Source: Mycobacterium deserti
GTDB taxonomy: Bacteria > Actinomycetota > Actinomycetes > Mycobacteriales > Mycobacteriaceae
Direction: 5' to 3'
DNA: 64,000 bases
Assembly: GCF_025345615.1 (NCBI RefSeq)
Contig: NZ_JAODWD010000001.1
Coordinates: forward strand, 186,001-250,000
Below the pieces are notes generated by a model. It saw nothing but the letters and a program-made list of their open reading frames with translations, ran no database searches and was not told where the DNA came from. The position numbers were made by a program, and so were the translations under genes. Shown here in pieces: positions 27,209-36,545 of this stretch; the stretch's first letter is position 1; the number at the start of each line of letters is the position of its first letter.

Positions 27209-29098
27209 TCAGTTGCGCGCCTTGGCGCGAGCCTTCGCCCTGGCGCGCAGGCTCGCGGTCAACTCGACCTTGCGAACTCGGACGACTTCGGGCGTCACCT
27301 CGACGCACTCGTCCTCGGCACAGAACTCCATGGCCTGCTCGAGTCCGAGTTCGAGCGGGCGGGCCAGCGTCTCCATGACGTCGGCCGTCGAGCTGCGCAT
27401 GTTGGTCAGCTTCTTCTCGCGCGTGACGTTCACGTCGAGGTCCTCGGCGCGCGGATTGATGCCCACCACCTGACCTTCGTAGGTGTCCTGGCCCGGTTCG
27501 ACGAAGAACTGACCACGGTCCGACAGCTGCATCATCGCGAACGGGGTGATCGAGCCGGTGCGGTCCGACACCAGCGAGCCGGTGTGGCGCGCCCGGATCT
27601 CGCCCGCCCACGGCCGGTAGCCGTCGAACACGGCGTTGGCGATTCCGGTGCCGCGGGTCAACGTCAGAAAGTCGGTGCGAAACCCGATCAGCCCACGGCT
27701 GGGCACGATGAAGTCCATCCGGACCCAGCCCGCGGCGTGGTTGGTCATGTCCTCCATGCGGCCCTTGCGGGCGGCCATCAGCTGCGTGATCGCGCCGACG
27801 TACTCCTCGGGGCAGTCGATGGTCATCGCCTCGAACGGCTCATGCAGCTTGCCGTCGATGGTGCGGGTGACCACCTGCGGCTTGCCGACGGTGAGCTCGA
27901 AGCCCTCCCGGCGCATCTGCTCGACGAGCACGGCCAGCGCGAGTTCGCCGCGGCCCTGCACCTCCCAGGCGTCCGGGCGGCCGATGTCGACGACCTGGAT
28001 CGAGACGTTGCCGACCAGTTCGGAGTCCAGCCGGTTCTTGACCATGCGGGCGGTCAGCTTGTGCCCGGGCACCTTGCCCGCCAGCGGAGAGGTGTTGGTG
28101 CCGATCGTGACCGAGATGGCCGGTTCGTCGACGGTGATGCGGGGCAGCGCGTGCGCATGGTCGGGGTCGGCGAGCGTATCGCCGATCATGATCTCCGGAA
28201 TGCCCGCCACCGCGACGATGTCGCCCGCGATGGCCTCGTTCGTCGGGGTCCGTTCGACGCCCTCGGTCACCAGCAGTTCGGTGATCTTCGCGTTGGTGAT
28301 CACGGGGAGACCGTCCACCTCGCGCATCCAGGCGACCTGCTGGCCCTTGCGGATCCGGCCCTTGTAGATGCGAATCAGGGCCAGCCTGCCCAGGAACGCC
28401 GAGGCGTCGAGGTTTGTCACCAGCGCCTGCAGCGGCGCCTCCGGGTCGCCCTGAGGCGGCGGGATGTGCTCGAGCAGGACGTTGAACAGCGGGTCGAGGT
28501 TCGTGCCGTCGGGATTCTCACCGTTGGCGGGCTCGGTCGTGCTGGCGATGCCGGCCCGTCCGGATGCGTACAGCGTCGGCAGGCCAAGCGCGTGCTCGGC
28601 GGCCTTCTGGGCTGCTTCGTCGAGATCCGACGCGACGTCGAGCAGCAGGTCATGGCTCTCGGAGACGACCTCGGCGATGCGGGCGTCGGGGCGGTCGGTC
28701 TTGTTGACGACCAGGATCACCGGGAGGTGTGCGGCCAGCGCCTTGCGCAGGACGAAGCGGGTCTGCGGTAGCGGACCTTCGGACGCGTCGACCAGCAACA
28801 GCACGCCGTCGACCATGGACAGTCCGCGCTCGACCTCACCGCCGAAGTCGGCGTGACCGGGAGTGTCGATGACGTTGATGACGGTGACCGAGCCGTCGGG
28901 GTGGTGCCGGTGCACCGCGGTGTTCTTGGCAAGGATGGTGATGCCCTTTTCCTTTTCCAAGTCACCGGAGTCCATGATGCGTTCGGTGGTGTCGTCACCA
29001 CGGTGCGTCAAGGCCCCCGACTGCCGCAGCATGGCGTCGACCAGGGTCGTCTTCCCATGATCGACGTGTGCCACGATGGCGACGTTACGAAAATCCAC
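27209..29098 (-). CDS. typA: Ribosome-associated GTPase TypA/BipA
   Basis: Translational GTPase of 629 residues. G motifs are [24 protein letters not shown] and NKTDRPDA, then EF-G-like domains III and V and the BipA-specific C-terminal domain ([24 protein letters not shown] block, [11 protein letters not shown]). TypA/BipA supports ribosome assembly and stress growth. GTG 29098 ([15 protein letters not shown]) matches the family start; the upstream ATG 29128 would add 10 residues without homology. GACAAT stands 7 nt before this GTG, so the message may be leaderless. Confidence 0.94.
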   Translation of the reverse strand: MDFRNVAIVAHVDHGKTTLVDAMLRQSGALTHRGDDTTERIMDSGDLEKEKGITILAKNTAVHRHHPDGSVTVINVIDTPGHADFGGEVERGLSMVDGVLLLVDASEGPLPQTRFVLRKALAAHLPVILVVNKTDRPDARIAEVVSESHDLLLDVASDLDEAAQKAAEHALGLPTLYASGRAGIASTTEPANGENPDGTNLDPLFNVLLEHIPPPQGDPEAPLQALVTNLDASAFLGRLALIRIYKGRIRKGQQVAWMREVDGLPVITNAKITELLVTEGVERTPTNEAIAGDIVAVAGIPEIMIGDTLADPDHAHALPRITVDEPAISVTIGTNTSPLAGKVPGHKLTARMVKNRLDSELVGNVSIQVVDIGRPDAWEVQGRGELALAVLVEQMRREGFELTVGKPQVVTRTIDGKLHEPFEAMTIDCPEEYVGAITQLMAARKGRMEDMTNHAAGWVRMDFIVPSRGLIGFRTDFLTLTRGTGIANAVFDGYRPWAGEIRARHTGSLVSDRTGSITPFAMMQLSDRGQFFVEPGQDTYEGQVVGINPRAEDLDVNVTREKKLTNMRSSTADVMETLARPLELGLEQAMEFCAEDECVEVTPEVVRVRKVELTASLRARAKARAKARN

Positions 29099-29154
29099 GC
29101 CCGTGATTGTCGCAGTGCGGTCGGCCATTCACGAAAACGAGAGACGCCCGTCAC

Positions 29155-29325
29155 TTGAAACAGAGCAAATTGCTCGACCTCAAACCGAAGAAGAAGTGTT
29201 GCCGCAGCAAGCCGCGCTGCAAACGCTGCCCGGTGGTCGTGCACCAAGTCACCAAGGCCGAACGCAACGGGATTCGCGGAAAGGACCTGGAAAAGGTCTT
29301 CAAACGCGCACGGCGTACGCGGTAG
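29155..29325 (+). CDS. Small Lys/Cys-rich zinc-ribbon-like protein
   Basis: Protein of 56 residues from TTG 29155, very basic, with a compact cysteine cluster KKKCCRSKPRCKRCPVVVH (four Cys and a His in about 15 residues) and a basic helical C-terminus (KDLEKVFKRARRTR). The pattern suggests a metal- and nucleic-acid-binding protein, perhaps ribosome- or RNA-associated. I believe such small proteins are widespread in actinobacteria, but no function is known to me. It is divergent from typA. The TTG start is inferred from where the coding-like sequence begins. Confidence 0.6.
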   Translation: MKQSKLLDLKPKKKCCRSKPRCKRCPVVVHQVTKAERNGIRGKDLEKVFKRARRTR

Positions 29326-29332
29326 CCGCCGG

Positions 29333-30412
29333 CTAGGGGTAGGACAGCAGCACCATCACCCGGCCGTCTGCCGGGGCGTCGCCGAAATCGGTTTCGTCGA
29401 ACCCGTAGTACTCCTCCTGGACATCGGTGATCTGATCGATCACTTTCCCGTGTGTGTCGATCTCGTCGTTGCGGACGTCCTTCATCACGCCGACGAAGTC
29501 GGGCACCGACAGCGACTCGGCCAGTAGCAGCGCCTCGCCGCCGGACGGAAGGTCAACCAGCACACCGGCTCCCGAGTGGTTGTTGCCGCCCCGTCCCGTA
29601 CCGCGGGGCGCCCAGTAGACCGGATCAGACGCCAATTGCCCTATCACACGCCGATATTGGTCGACAGCATCGATGCTGTCAGCGACGGTCACGACCGGCA
29701 GCTTGTCGATGCTGCGCAATTCGGCCCACCACATGTAGGCGATCGGAATCCCGCCGATGGCATAGATCATGACCATCAGCATCAGCAGCGGTTGCCAGGC
29801 CATGTTCCATCCGAGCCTGCGCGTGGACATGCCCTGTGCGGCGGCGTGGGTGTCGATCTCGCGGCGGCCGAATCGAAAGACGTACCAACTCAATAATCGA
29901 GCAATGGCCATCAGCGCCAGCGTGATCAGCCCGACGATGCCGGCGACGCGCCAGTAGAAGGTGCTGTCGCCGTGGTTGATCGTCATCAGCACCATGACCG
30001 CGGGAATCGGCGCGGTGAGAAGCAGGAGCAGCGAGTACGACGGATGGCTTGTCAGATAGTCGTATTCGACCTTCCAGGCGCGGTTACCGCCGAACACGGT
30101 GACGTCGCCGACGTCGGCGCTCACCATGGGTGTCCATGAGCCGTGTTTGACGCGGGGAGCGACGAGGCTTCTGACGAAGAAGAACCCGCAGATCAGCGAC
30201 AGGACGAGTGCGCCCCAGAACACGCCGGGCATCGACTCGCCGGTGCCGGGCACACCGAAGGCTCCGCGGATGTCGATGACCTTCGCGATGAAAAAGCTCA
30301 GCGGCAGGGCGAAGAACAGTTCGACGAGCCACGTCTGCAGTAGTTGCGGAATGCGAGACCCTATGCGGTCGAACGCGAGCACGCCTCGCCAGATGAACTG
30401 CAGCGTCCGCAT
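29333..30412 (-). CDS. Conserved multi-pass membrane protein
   Basis: Protein of 359 residues with about five hydrophobic segments: WLVELFFALPLSFFIAKVID, FWGALVLSLICGFFFVRSLV, LLLLLTAPIPAVMVLMTI, GIVGLITLALMAIARLLSW and LLMLMVMIYAIGGIPIAYMW. The last 130 residues form a soluble domain (VADSIDAVDQYRRVIGQLAS and on to FDETDFGDAPADGRVMVLLS). No family recognised and no enzymatic motif seen. Its stop is 8 bp from that of the small Cys-rich gene (convergent). Confidence 0.65.
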   Translation of the reverse strand: MRTLQFIWRGVLAFDRIGSRIPQLLQTWLVELFFALPLSFFIAKVIDIRGAFGVPGTGESMPGVFWGALVLSLICGFFFVRSLVAPRVKHGSWTPMVSADVGDVTVFGGNRAWKVEYDYLTSHPSYSLLLLLTAPIPAVMVLMTINHGDSTFYWRVAGIVGLITLALMAIARLLSWYVFRFGRREIDTHAAAQGMSTRRLGWNMAWQPLLMLMVMIYAIGGIPIAYMWWAELRSIDKLPVVTVADSIDAVDQYRRVIGQLASDPVYWAPRGTGRGGNNHSGAGVLVDLPSGGEALLLAESLSVPDFVGVMKDVRNDEIDTHGKVIDQITDVQEEYYGFDETDFGDAPADGRVMVLLSYP

Positions 30413-30482
30413 GGAGGGTGAGAATAATGTCAGCGAACACTTTCAGCGGCGAAACTTCGCGCCGCAGGCAAGGGCGCAAGGA

Positions 30483-30872
30483 CTAGCCGGCGAGTGCCCG
30501 CCTCAACTGGGGCAGCCAAGCGCGGTCGGCCGGTACCCACGCCAACTCGTCGAGTTCGTCGATGCTGATCCAGCGCAGCGCGCGGTGGTCGTTGGGATGC
30601 AAGGTGCCACCGGTCTGCGTGACGAGGTAGGCGCGCAGAGCCATCGTCGCGTTGAGGGCGACGTCGTGGCCGATGCGGGCGCCGACCGTCACCTCGATGC
30701 CGAGTTCCTCGTGCAGTTCTCGTGCCAGCGCCGCCGAGTCGCTCTCCCCCGGTGAGACCTTGCCGCCGGGCAGCTCCCACAGACCGGCGAGCTCGGGGGG
30801 TCTGGCGCGCTGGGCCACAAGCAGCGTCCCGTCGGCGATCAGGGCACCGGCGACGACGATCTGGTCAGGCAT
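30483..30872 (-). CDS. mutT2: Nudix hydrolase MutT2-like
   Basis: Protein of 129 residues with a canonical Nudix box: GGKVSPGESDSAALARELHE followed by ELGIEV. It belongs to the (deoxy)CTP/8-oxo-dGTP diphosphatase group that protects nucleotide pools. The mycobacterial MutT2 (Rv1160) prefers dCTP and 5-methyl-dCTP as far as known. It is divergent from the phhB gene with 27 bp between start codons; TACCGT is 8 nt from its ATG. Confidence 0.88.
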   Translation of the reverse strand: MPDQIVVAGALIADGTLLVAQRARPPELAGLWELPGGKVSPGESDSAALARELHEELGIEVTVGARIGHDVALNATMALRAYLVTQTGGTLHPNDHRALRWISIDELDELAWVPADRAWLPQLRRALAG

Positions 30873-30880
30873 CGCGGCTG

Positions 30881-30892
30881 ACGGTATACGGT
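30881..30892. promoter_or_regulatory. Back-to-back -10 hexamers of mutT2 and phhB
   Basis: Plus strand: TACGGT (30887-30892) then 7 nt and ATG 30900. Minus strand: TACCGT (30886-30881) then 8 nt and ATG 30872. The two hexamers abut and are reverse-complement images of each other. Leaderless divergent transcription inferred. Confidence 0.55.
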
Positions 30893-30899
30893 CGGCCCT

Positions 30900-31184
30900 A
30901 TGGCTGTGTTAACGGACGAAGAAGTAGACGCCGCACTGTCCGACCTACCCGGATGGGAGCGCGCCGAAGGCACGCTGCGCCGCTCGATCAAATTTCCCGC
31001 GTTCCTCGACGGCATCGACGCGGTTCGTCGCGTCGGTGAGCACGCCGAGGCGAAGGACCATCATCCCGATATCGACATTCGATGGCGCACAGTGACTTTC
31101 GCTCTGGTCACGCACTCGGAGAACGGGATCACCGAGAAGGACGTGGAGATGGCCCGCGACATCAACGGGATCGTCGGCCAGTAG
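30900..31184 (+). CDS. phhB: Pterin-4a-carbinolamine dehydratase
   Basis: Protein of 94 residues of the PCD/DCoH family, which dehydrates 4a-hydroxytetrahydropterin. The active-site motif is complete: [20 protein letters not shown]. Similar actinobacterial genes occur without an aromatic amino acid hydroxylase nearby, so the physiological partner is not clear. ATG 30900 is 7 nt from TACGGT, consistent with a leaderless mRNA. Its last 23 bases overlap the convergent pimE gene. Confidence 0.9.
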   Translation: MAVLTDEEVDAALSDLPGWERAEGTLRRSIKFPAFLDGIDAVRRVGEHAEAKDHHPDIDIRWRTVTFALVTHSENGITEKDVEMARDINGIVGQ

Positions 31185-32409
31185 CGGCGATCCACGCCAG
31201 CGTCGCCAGCGTGGCGACAATGTAGACCAGACCGGCCCACGCGAGGTACCACGGCCGGGGAATCACCCAGATCGTGGGCTGCGCGAAACTCAGGAGCCAC
31301 GGCACGCCGATGAGCGTCAGCACGAGCCATCCCCAGCCGAGGACGCGTGCGCCGAGACGCGACCGAAGCGGCCCGTGCAGCAGCCAGATCATCAACGGAA
31401 TCAGCCACACCCAGTGATGCGTCCACGAGATCGGCGACAGCAGCAGGCCGAACAACTGCACGACGACGATCGCCCCCAGCCGATCCGACGCGCCGCCGAC
31501 GGCCCGCCACGCCAGCGCCGCCATCACGGCCGTCACCGCGATGCCGAGGAGCACCGCCGGCCCGTAGCCCGCGTCGTGACCCAGAATCCGCGAGATGCCA
31601 CCTCGCCACGACTGGTTGAATGACGTCCCTATCGGGCCCACCCGGTCGGCATCGCCGAGCAATTCCGTGAAATAGTAACGGGTTTCGCCACCGATGATCA
31701 ACGCCGATATCGCCACAGTGCCGAAGAACACCACGGCCGAGAACACCGCCGCACCCCACCGGCGGGCGCCGAGGAAGTACATTCCCGACACGGCGGGCGT
31801 CAGCTTGACTCCCGCGGCCAGGCCCAGCAGCAAGCCCGACAGCCACCATCGCGTGCTGTACACCGCATAGAGCACCGCGAGCACCAGCAGCACGTTGATC
31901 TGTCCGTAGTCGAAGGTGCTGCGCAGCGGTTCGATCCAGATGCCCACCGCTGTCCACAGCATCGCGGTGCGCCGGTCCGCATCGCCCGACAGCAGCCGTT
32001 GACTGATCCGCACGACGCCATAGAGCGCGGCGATGATGCCGAGTTGCCAGGCGAACGCGATGACCCCGAACGGCAACATCTGCAGCGGGTAGAACACCAC
32101 AGCCGCGAACGGCGGATACGTGAAAGGCAGTGGAAAGTCGGGGGTCTGCTCGCTGTAGACGTAGTCGTAAAGGGCGTCGGGTTGGCCGAGGGTGCCCGCG
32201 CCGCCGACGTAGACGTGCAGGTCAACGAAGTTCGCGCCGTTGGGCACCAGGTATGTCCACGCCAGTCGCGCAGCAATGCTGACAACCAACAGAAGCGGCG
32301 CCGCGGCGGCCAGGCGGGCGGGCAGACGCGACGCCGTCGGTGCGGCGGTGGTCGGTGTGTCTATCCGTCCGACTCTAGTGACTGGGTCACAGAAGCCCGT
32401 CGCATCCAT
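31162..32409 (-). CDS. pimE: Polyprenol-phosphomannose-dependent mannosyltransferase PimE
   Basis: GT87-type membrane mannosyltransferase of about 415 residues with roughly ten hydrophobic segments. The N-terminal extracytoplasmic loop holds [18 protein letters not shown], with the acidic residue expected to be catalytic in this GT-C fold, and [20 protein letters not shown]. PimE adds the fifth, alpha-1,2-linked mannose that commits AcPIM4 to AcPIM5/6 in the outer leaflet pathway. ATG 32409 gives a length near that of Rv1159 (about 431). LpqW, which regulates this branch, is encoded at 25.3-27.2 kb. Confidence 0.88.
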   Translation of the reverse strand: MDATGFCDPVTRVGRIDTPTTAAPTASRLPARLAAAAPLLLVVSIAARLAWTYLVPNGANFVDLHVYVGGAGTLGQPDALYDYVYSEQTPDFPLPFTYPPFAAVVFYPLQMLPFGVIAFAWQLGIIAALYGVVRISQRLLSGDADRRTAMLWTAVGIWIEPLRSTFDYGQINVLLVLAVLYAVYSTRWWLSGLLLGLAAGVKLTPAVSGMYFLGARRWGAAVFSAVVFFGTVAISALIIGGETRYYFTELLGDADRVGPIGTSFNQSWRGGISRILGHDAGYGPAVLLGIAVTAVMAALAWRAVGGASDRLGAIVVVQLFGLLLSPISWTHHWVWLIPLMIWLLHGPLRSRLGARVLGWGWLVLTLIGVPWLLSFAQPTIWVIPRPWYLAWAGLVYIVATLATLAWIAATGRRSR

Positions 32410-32502
32410 AACGGTCGAGTAAACGCCACACGTGTCCCTTGAGTCACACCAGTAACACCGTAGCTTCAGGCGCAGGCCGATTCCGACGACTTTGGGAGAA
32501 CC

Positions 32503-33033
32503 ATGCGCATCACCCGGAAATACCTTGCGACCACCGTGATCGCCGCCGCGGGCGCGGCGACGACTGCCCTGGCGCTCAGCGCCACGGCCGCGGCACAACC
32601 CGCGGCACCCGCACCCGCACCGAGCGTGCCGGGTCTGCCGTTCATTCAGCAGCTCGCCTCGAATCCGGCCGCGGCGACGCAGCTGATGCAGGGCTTCACC
32701 TCGCTGCTGGGCACTGCACAGGCGCCCGCCGCACCCGCCGCCCCGCCGCAGACGGCGACGGCCTCGATCACGCTGCCGCAGCCGCCGGCCGGACTCCCGG
32801 GCGCTCCGGTGAACACACCTGCCGCACCGGCGGCCGCACCCGCCAACCCGTTGTCGTCGATCACATCGCTGATGCCCGCCGGAGTGCCGTTGGCCGGCCT
32901 GTTGCCCGCGGCCACGACGGCTGCGGCACCGGCGGCAGCGGCCGCGCCCGCAGCACCTGCGGCAGCCGCGGCTCCTGCGGCACCCGCAGCCGGGGTGGCC
33001 CCGCTGCTGATGCCGCTGTCGGCTCTGCCCTGA
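32503..33033 (+). CDS. Exported Ala/Pro-rich protein (Rv1158c-like)
   Basis: Protein of 176 residues with a signal peptide ([20 protein letters not shown], cleavage near AAAQP). The mature chain is Ala/Pro-rich low complexity with a short folded-looking block [20 protein letters not shown] and SLLGTAQ. It has the position of M. tuberculosis Rv1158c, next to pimE. The related downstream gene shares the signal type and the Pro/Ala repeats. Probably a cell-wall or surface protein; function unknown. Confidence 0.75.
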   Translation: MRITRKYLATTVIAAAGAATTALALSATAAAQPAAPAPAPSVPGLPFIQQLASNPAAATQLMQGFTSLLGTAQAPAAPAAPPQTATASITLPQPPAGLPGAPVNTPAAPAAAPANPLSSITSLMPAGVPLAGLLPAATTAAAPAAAAAPAAPAAAAAPAAPAAGVAPLLMPLSALP

Positions 33034-33087
33034 TCGCAGCGGCGACGACGACACCCGACCACCCACGACCGCTCATTTGGGGGAGCC

Positions 33088-34029
33088 ATGTCCATCAGGA
33101 CGATGTTCGTCACCACCGCCGTAGCCATCGGCTCATCGGTCACGCTGCTGTTCGGCGGCGTGTCCGGTGTAGCAAGTGCACAACCCGCCCCGCCGCTGCC
33201 CATCGACGGGCTGCAAGCGCCCGGCCTGCCCGCAGTCCAGGGCATCGGGCCGGCCATTCAGCAGGCCGCCGAGGATCCGACCAACGCCGCGTCGACGTTG
33301 ATGGCCGCCGCGGCGGTATTCGCGGGCGACGCCGCGGCGCCGTCTGATTCGCGCAACGTCGCGACGGCGGTGAATCAGTTCGTCGCGCACAACCCCGCGC
33401 CGGGTGCGATGCCGGGAACGCAGGCGCATCTGCCCGCGGGCGTCAACCCGGCCCACGCCGTCGGCCCCGTGCCGGAAGCAGCGCCGATGCCCGAGCCCGC
33501 ACCCGCGCCTGCTCCGGCAGCCGAGGCCGTTCCGGCCGCGGCTGCGGTACCCGGTCCGGACGGCGCCCCTGCCCCTGCCCCTGCCCCTGCGCCCGCAGCG
33601 GCTCCGGGCTTCGGGCCGGATGCCCCGCCGACGCAGGACTTCATGTATCCGTCGATCAGCAACGGATGCCTGAAGGACGGCGGAAACGTTCTCGCCACAG
33701 CGATTTCGGTGGCGGGCCCGGCCAAGATCCCGGCGCCGGGACCGGCGGCGGGACAGACGGCCTACGTGTTCACCGCGATCGGCACGCCGGGACCCGCGGC
33801 CGAACAGAGACTGCCGCTGAACGTCACCTGGGTGAACCTGACCACCGGCAAGTCAGGCAGCGCGACGCTGCAGCCGCGGTCGGACATCAACCCCCAGGGT
33901 CCGACGACGCTGACCGCGATTGCCGACACGGGATCGGGCAGCATCATCTCGACGATCTTCGGTCAGGTCACCACCACCGAGAAGCAGTGCCAGTTCATGC
34001 CGACCATCGGCTCGACGGTGGTGCCGTAA
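33088..34029 (+). CDS. Exported Ala/Pro-rich protein (Rv1157c-like)
   Basis: Protein of 313 residues. Residues 1-31 are a signal peptide (MSIRTMFVTTAVAIGSSVTL, cleavage near ASAQP). An N-terminal block resembles the preceding gene (LPIDGLQAPGLPAVQGIGPA), residues 125-180 are PA-repeat linker, and the C-terminal 130 residues form a folded beta-rich domain (FMYPSISNGCLKDGGNVLAT, AYVFTAIGTPGP, LNVTWVNLTTGKSGSATL) with two Cys. It follows its paralogue by 54 bp. Function unknown. Confidence 0.75.
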   Translation: MSIRTMFVTTAVAIGSSVTLLFGGVSGVASAQPAPPLPIDGLQAPGLPAVQGIGPAIQQAAEDPTNAASTLMAAAAVFAGDAAAPSDSRNVATAVNQFVAHNPAPGAMPGTQAHLPAGVNPAHAVGPVPEAAPMPEPAPAPAPAAEAVPAAAAVPGPDGAPAPAPAPAPAAAPGFGPDAPPTQDFMYPSISNGCLKDGGNVLATAISVAGPAKIPAPGPAAGQTAYVFTAIGTPGPAAEQRLPLNVTWVNLTTGKSGSATLQPRSDINPQGPTTLTAIADTGSGSIISTIFGQVTTTEKQCQFMPTIGSTVVP

Positions 34030-34057
34030 TTTCCGAGCTGTCGCGAAGCGCAGTAGG

Positions 34058-34204
34058 TCAGTAGGCCATGAAGAGGATGGCGTCCCGGTCGTAGTCGCGG
34101 CCGGGATGCGCCTCGGAAAGATGGGCTTGGGCCTTCTCGACCAGATCTTCCTCGTCCTTGCCGGTGATCGCCTCGCCGCACGGGCAGTTCAGGTGAGTCT
34201 TCAT
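34058..34204 (-). CDS. DUF1059 family small protein
   Basis: Protein of 48 residues (MKTHLNCPCGEAITGKDEED and onward to HPGRDYDRDAILFMAY). The CPCG near the start and an HxxxxHP-type ending (AHLSEAHPG) match the DUF1059 small metal-binding-like proteins common in actinobacteria. Role unknown. Divergent from the nitroreductase gene, with start codons 36 bp apart. Confidence 0.75.
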   Translation of the reverse strand: MKTHLNCPCGEAITGKDEEDLVEKAQAHLSEAHPGRDYDRDAILFMAY

Positions 34205-34240
34205 ATCTTCACTTTCGCATAGGTGACCATGATGGTGCGC

Positions 34241-34915
34241 ATGGATCTCTACGACGTCATGCGCACAACGTCCGCCGTTCGCGAGTACACCGACGAGCCA
34301 CTGCCCGACGACGTGCTCGAGCGGATCCTCGACAATGCCCGCTTCTCTCCCAGCGGCGGCAACAGGCAGGGCAATCGCGTGATCGCAGTGCGCGATCCGC
34401 AGACCCGCGAGGCCCTCATCGAGCTGACCATTCCGGGCACGCAGCGCTACATCGCTCAGCTGCGCAACGGCGAGAGTCCGTGGAATCCGTTGCGGCCGTG
34501 CGGTGTCGACGCGGAGACGATCGCCGCCGTCGAAGTGCCCAACCAGTCCCCGATGCGCACGGCCGCGGTGGTCCTCGTGGTGTGCGTCGACCTCGGTGTT
34601 GTCGCCGCATTCGACCAACATCTCGACCGTGTCGGGCTGATCTCCGGAGCGTCGGTGTATCCGTTCGTCTGGAACATCCTGCTGGCCGCCCGCAACGAGG
34701 GCTATGGCGGCGTGCTGACCACCAACGTCGTCGCCGCCGAGCCGCGTGCCCGGGAATTGCTCGGCATCCCGGACAACTATGCGATCGCCGCGGTGTTGCC
34801 GCTGGGCAAGCCGAAGCATCAGGTGACCAGACTCAAGCGCAAGTCGGTCGCCGAGATCGCGACCAGGGAGCGCTTCGACGGGGATCCGCTCGGCGGAGAT
34901 GTCGTCGGTGGATAA
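34241..34915 (+). CDS. Nitroreductase-family flavoprotein
   Basis: Protein of 224 residues. The FMN-binding motif of nitroreductases is seen at the start (VMRTTSAVREYTDEPLPDDV, then LDNARFSPSGGNRQGNRVI) and the C-terminal nucleotide-contact block as LAARNEGYGGVLTTNVVAA and IAAVLPLGKPKHQVTRLKR. The substrate is unknown. ATG 34241 is chosen (MDLYDVMRTT aligns with the family); upstream ATG codons at 34223-34232 would add up to six residues. It is followed by the recombinase-like gene after 71 bp. Confidence 0.85.
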   Translation: MDLYDVMRTTSAVREYTDEPLPDDVLERILDNARFSPSGGNRQGNRVIAVRDPQTREALIELTIPGTQRYIAQLRNGESPWNPLRPCGVDAETIAAVEVPNQSPMRTAAVVLVVCVDLGVVAAFDQHLDRVGLISGASVYPFVWNILLAARNEGYGGVLTTNVVAAEPRARELLGIPDNYAIAAVLPLGKPKHQVTRLKRKSVAEIATRERFDGDPLGGDVVGG

Positions 34916-34986
34916 CGGTTCGGCTGTCAGCCGGACTCGACTCACGCGTGTCGCTTCCTCTGGACGCGGTGCCGTGAGACCTTGAG

Positions 34987-35376
34987 ATGGTGACCTGCAC
35001 GCTGGGTTATGCCACGGTGAGCGCCGTCGAGCCGAACCTCGAGGGCCAGCTGACGGCGCTCAGCGAGGCGGGCGTCGACCCTCGGCGGGTATTCACCGAC
35101 AAGCTCTCCGAATCGGCCGACCGGATGCGGGCGGGCCTGCACGCGATGTTGAGCTACGCCCGCTCGGGCGACACGATCATCGTCGTCGCCTTGGACCGGC
35201 TCGGGCGCTCCGCGGGCGAGGTGACACGGACCATCGCCGACCTGACCGAACGCGGCCTACGGCTGCGAACGCTGCGTGAGGGTCTGGACACCGGCACGGC
35301 GACCGGCCGCGTCGTCGCCAGCGTCCTGTCCAATCTGGCTCGGCTCGACGCCGAGACGCTCGACGCCCAGGGCTAA
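34987..35376 (+). CDS. Truncated serine recombinase (resolvase N-terminal domain only)
   Basis: Protein of 129 residues that aligns with the catalytic domain of small serine recombinases: GYATVSAVEPNLEGQLTALS at the start, FTDKLSESADRM, YARSGDTIIVVALDRLGRS. The nucleophile Ser (VSA) and the LDRLGRS arginines are kept, but the conserved Arg of YxRVS is Thr, and the long helix and C-terminal DNA-binding HTH are missing (the protein ends ARLDAETLDAQG). It is therefore probably inactive as a recombinase, or repurposed. It lies near the boundary of the accessory block. Confidence 0.75.
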   Translation: MVTCTLGYATVSAVEPNLEGQLTALSEAGVDPRRVFTDKLSESADRMRAGLHAMLSYARSGDTIIVVALDRLGRSAGEVTRTIADLTERGLRLRTLREGLDTGTATGRVVASVLSNLARLDAETLDAQG

Positions 35377-35951
35377 GCCTTGGCGGCTTTCGCGGCCGCC
35401 TTGGCCTGCTTCTTGTAAGACCGCACCTTCTCCAGCGAGCCCTGGTCCACCACGTCGGCGACTGACAGAAACGAACCGGCTCTGCCGTAGTCGCCTGCGG
35501 CCGCGCGCCAGCCCTTCGGCGTCACCCCGTACTGCTTGCCGAGCAGCGCCAGGAAGATCTTGGCCTTCTGCTCGCCGAACCCGGGCAGGCTCTTGATCCG
35601 GCGCAGCACCTCGGGTCCGTCCGGATCGCCCGCAGTCCACAATGCGGCCGCGTCACCGTCGTATTGGTCGACGACGAGCTGCGCCAGCGCCTGGATCCGC
35701 TTGGCCATCGATCCCGGAAACCGGTGGACCGCAGGGGTTGTCGAGCACAGCGCCGCGAATTTCTCCGGGTCGTACTCGGCGATCTCGCGCGCGTCGACGC
35801 CGCCCATGCGGTCGGCGATCTTCTTCGGCCCGGCGAACGCCGCCTCCATCGGATACTGCTGATCCAGGAGCATCCCGACCAGCAACGCAAACGGGTTGGA
35901 CTCGAGCAGCGCGTCGGCCGCGGGATCTTGGACTAGCTGCAGGGTGGGCAC
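35373..35951 (-). CDS. HhH-GPD superfamily base-excision-like protein
   Basis: Protein of 192 residues. Helix-hairpin-helix signature SLPGFGEQKAKIFLALLGKQ is visible at about 122-141, as is the PFALLVGMLLDQQYPMEAAF block typical of HhH-GPD glycosylases. The usual downstream catalytic Asp is not clear, so activity is uncertain. The Lys/Ala-rich tail (SYKKQAKAAAKAAKA) may bind nucleic acid. Synteny suggests it corresponds to M. tuberculosis Rv1156. Its stop overlaps the convergent recombinase-like gene by 4 bp. Confidence 0.75.
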   Translation of the reverse strand: MPTLQLVQDPAADALLESNPFALLVGMLLDQQYPMEAAFAGPKKIADRMGGVDAREIAEYDPEKFAALCSTTPAVHRFPGSMAKRIQALAQLVVDQYDGDAAALWTAGDPDGPEVLRRIKSLPGFGEQKAKIFLALLGKQYGVTPKGWRAAAGDYGRAGSFLSVADVVDQGSLEKVRSYKKQAKAAAKAAKA

Positions 35952-36145
35952 CCGGCCAGTTTAGGACGACTCGGCGTCCAGTGATCGAGCGAAGCCGACC
36001 ACCATTTCGGGCCGCCGTGGGGTGCATATCCACCGACGGACACATTCGCTCAGGCACGAATGGGTGAGGTCAATTCGGGGGGTCTGCGTTGCTGGAGTGT
36101 GCGATCGTGGATGCGATACCGGTGATACGCCCTTAGGAGGCGGAC

Positions 36146-36442
36146 ATGAGACGGGTGATTGCACCTCTTGTCGGGGCGGTACTTACCGCTGTTGCGTTGG
36201 CCGGCGCGGCCCAAGCGGTGCCAGATCAGGGCACACCGGCATTCGATGACTACATGCAAGGCTTGCAACGCAATGGCTACCAGCTGAATCCAGAAACCGC
36301 GTGGCGCGTTGCCCACCAAGCGTGCGTAGGCGGCATACCGGGATACATCGGTTTGGAACTGGCTGCTCAAGGGGTTATCGGTCCAGGAGCGCAACAGCGG
36401 GTGATGGACGTGGCCAGAAAATACGCCTGCCCCGTTCAGTAG
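36146..36442 (+). CDS. Exported DUF732 protein
   Basis: Protein of 98 residues with a signal peptide (MRRVIAPLVGAVLTAVALAG, cleavage near AQAVP) and a small helical mature domain FDDYMQGLQRNGYQLNPETA, with two Cys (HQACVGG and KYACPVQ). This is the mycobacterial DUF732 pattern of small secreted proteins of unknown role. A strong AGGAGG (about 36135) precedes the ATG. The 194 bases upstream, to the HhH-GPD gene, hold no other feature I can support. Confidence 0.75.
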   Translation: MRRVIAPLVGAVLTAVALAGAAQAVPDQGTPAFDDYMQGLQRNGYQLNPETAWRVAHQACVGGIPGYIGLELAAQGVIGPGAQQRVMDVARKYACPVQ

Positions 36443-36545
36443 CGAAACCACCGGGGATCGCCCCCCTCGCCTGAATCACTAAGCGGCCGCGGGAGCTGAA
36501 CAAGCTGCAGTCTTTCCGCGTTGCCGGATTAAGGTGGCCCCAATC

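Noticed and set aside
25752..27473. 573-codon plus-strand ORF opposite lpqW
   Set aside because: Shadow frame; lpqW on the minus strand has a lipobox and a full binding-protein fold.
34058..34945. Minus-strand ORF of 295 codons ending in the DUF1059 protein
   Set aside because: Only the last 48 codons look like a protein; the rest is antisense to the nitroreductase gene.
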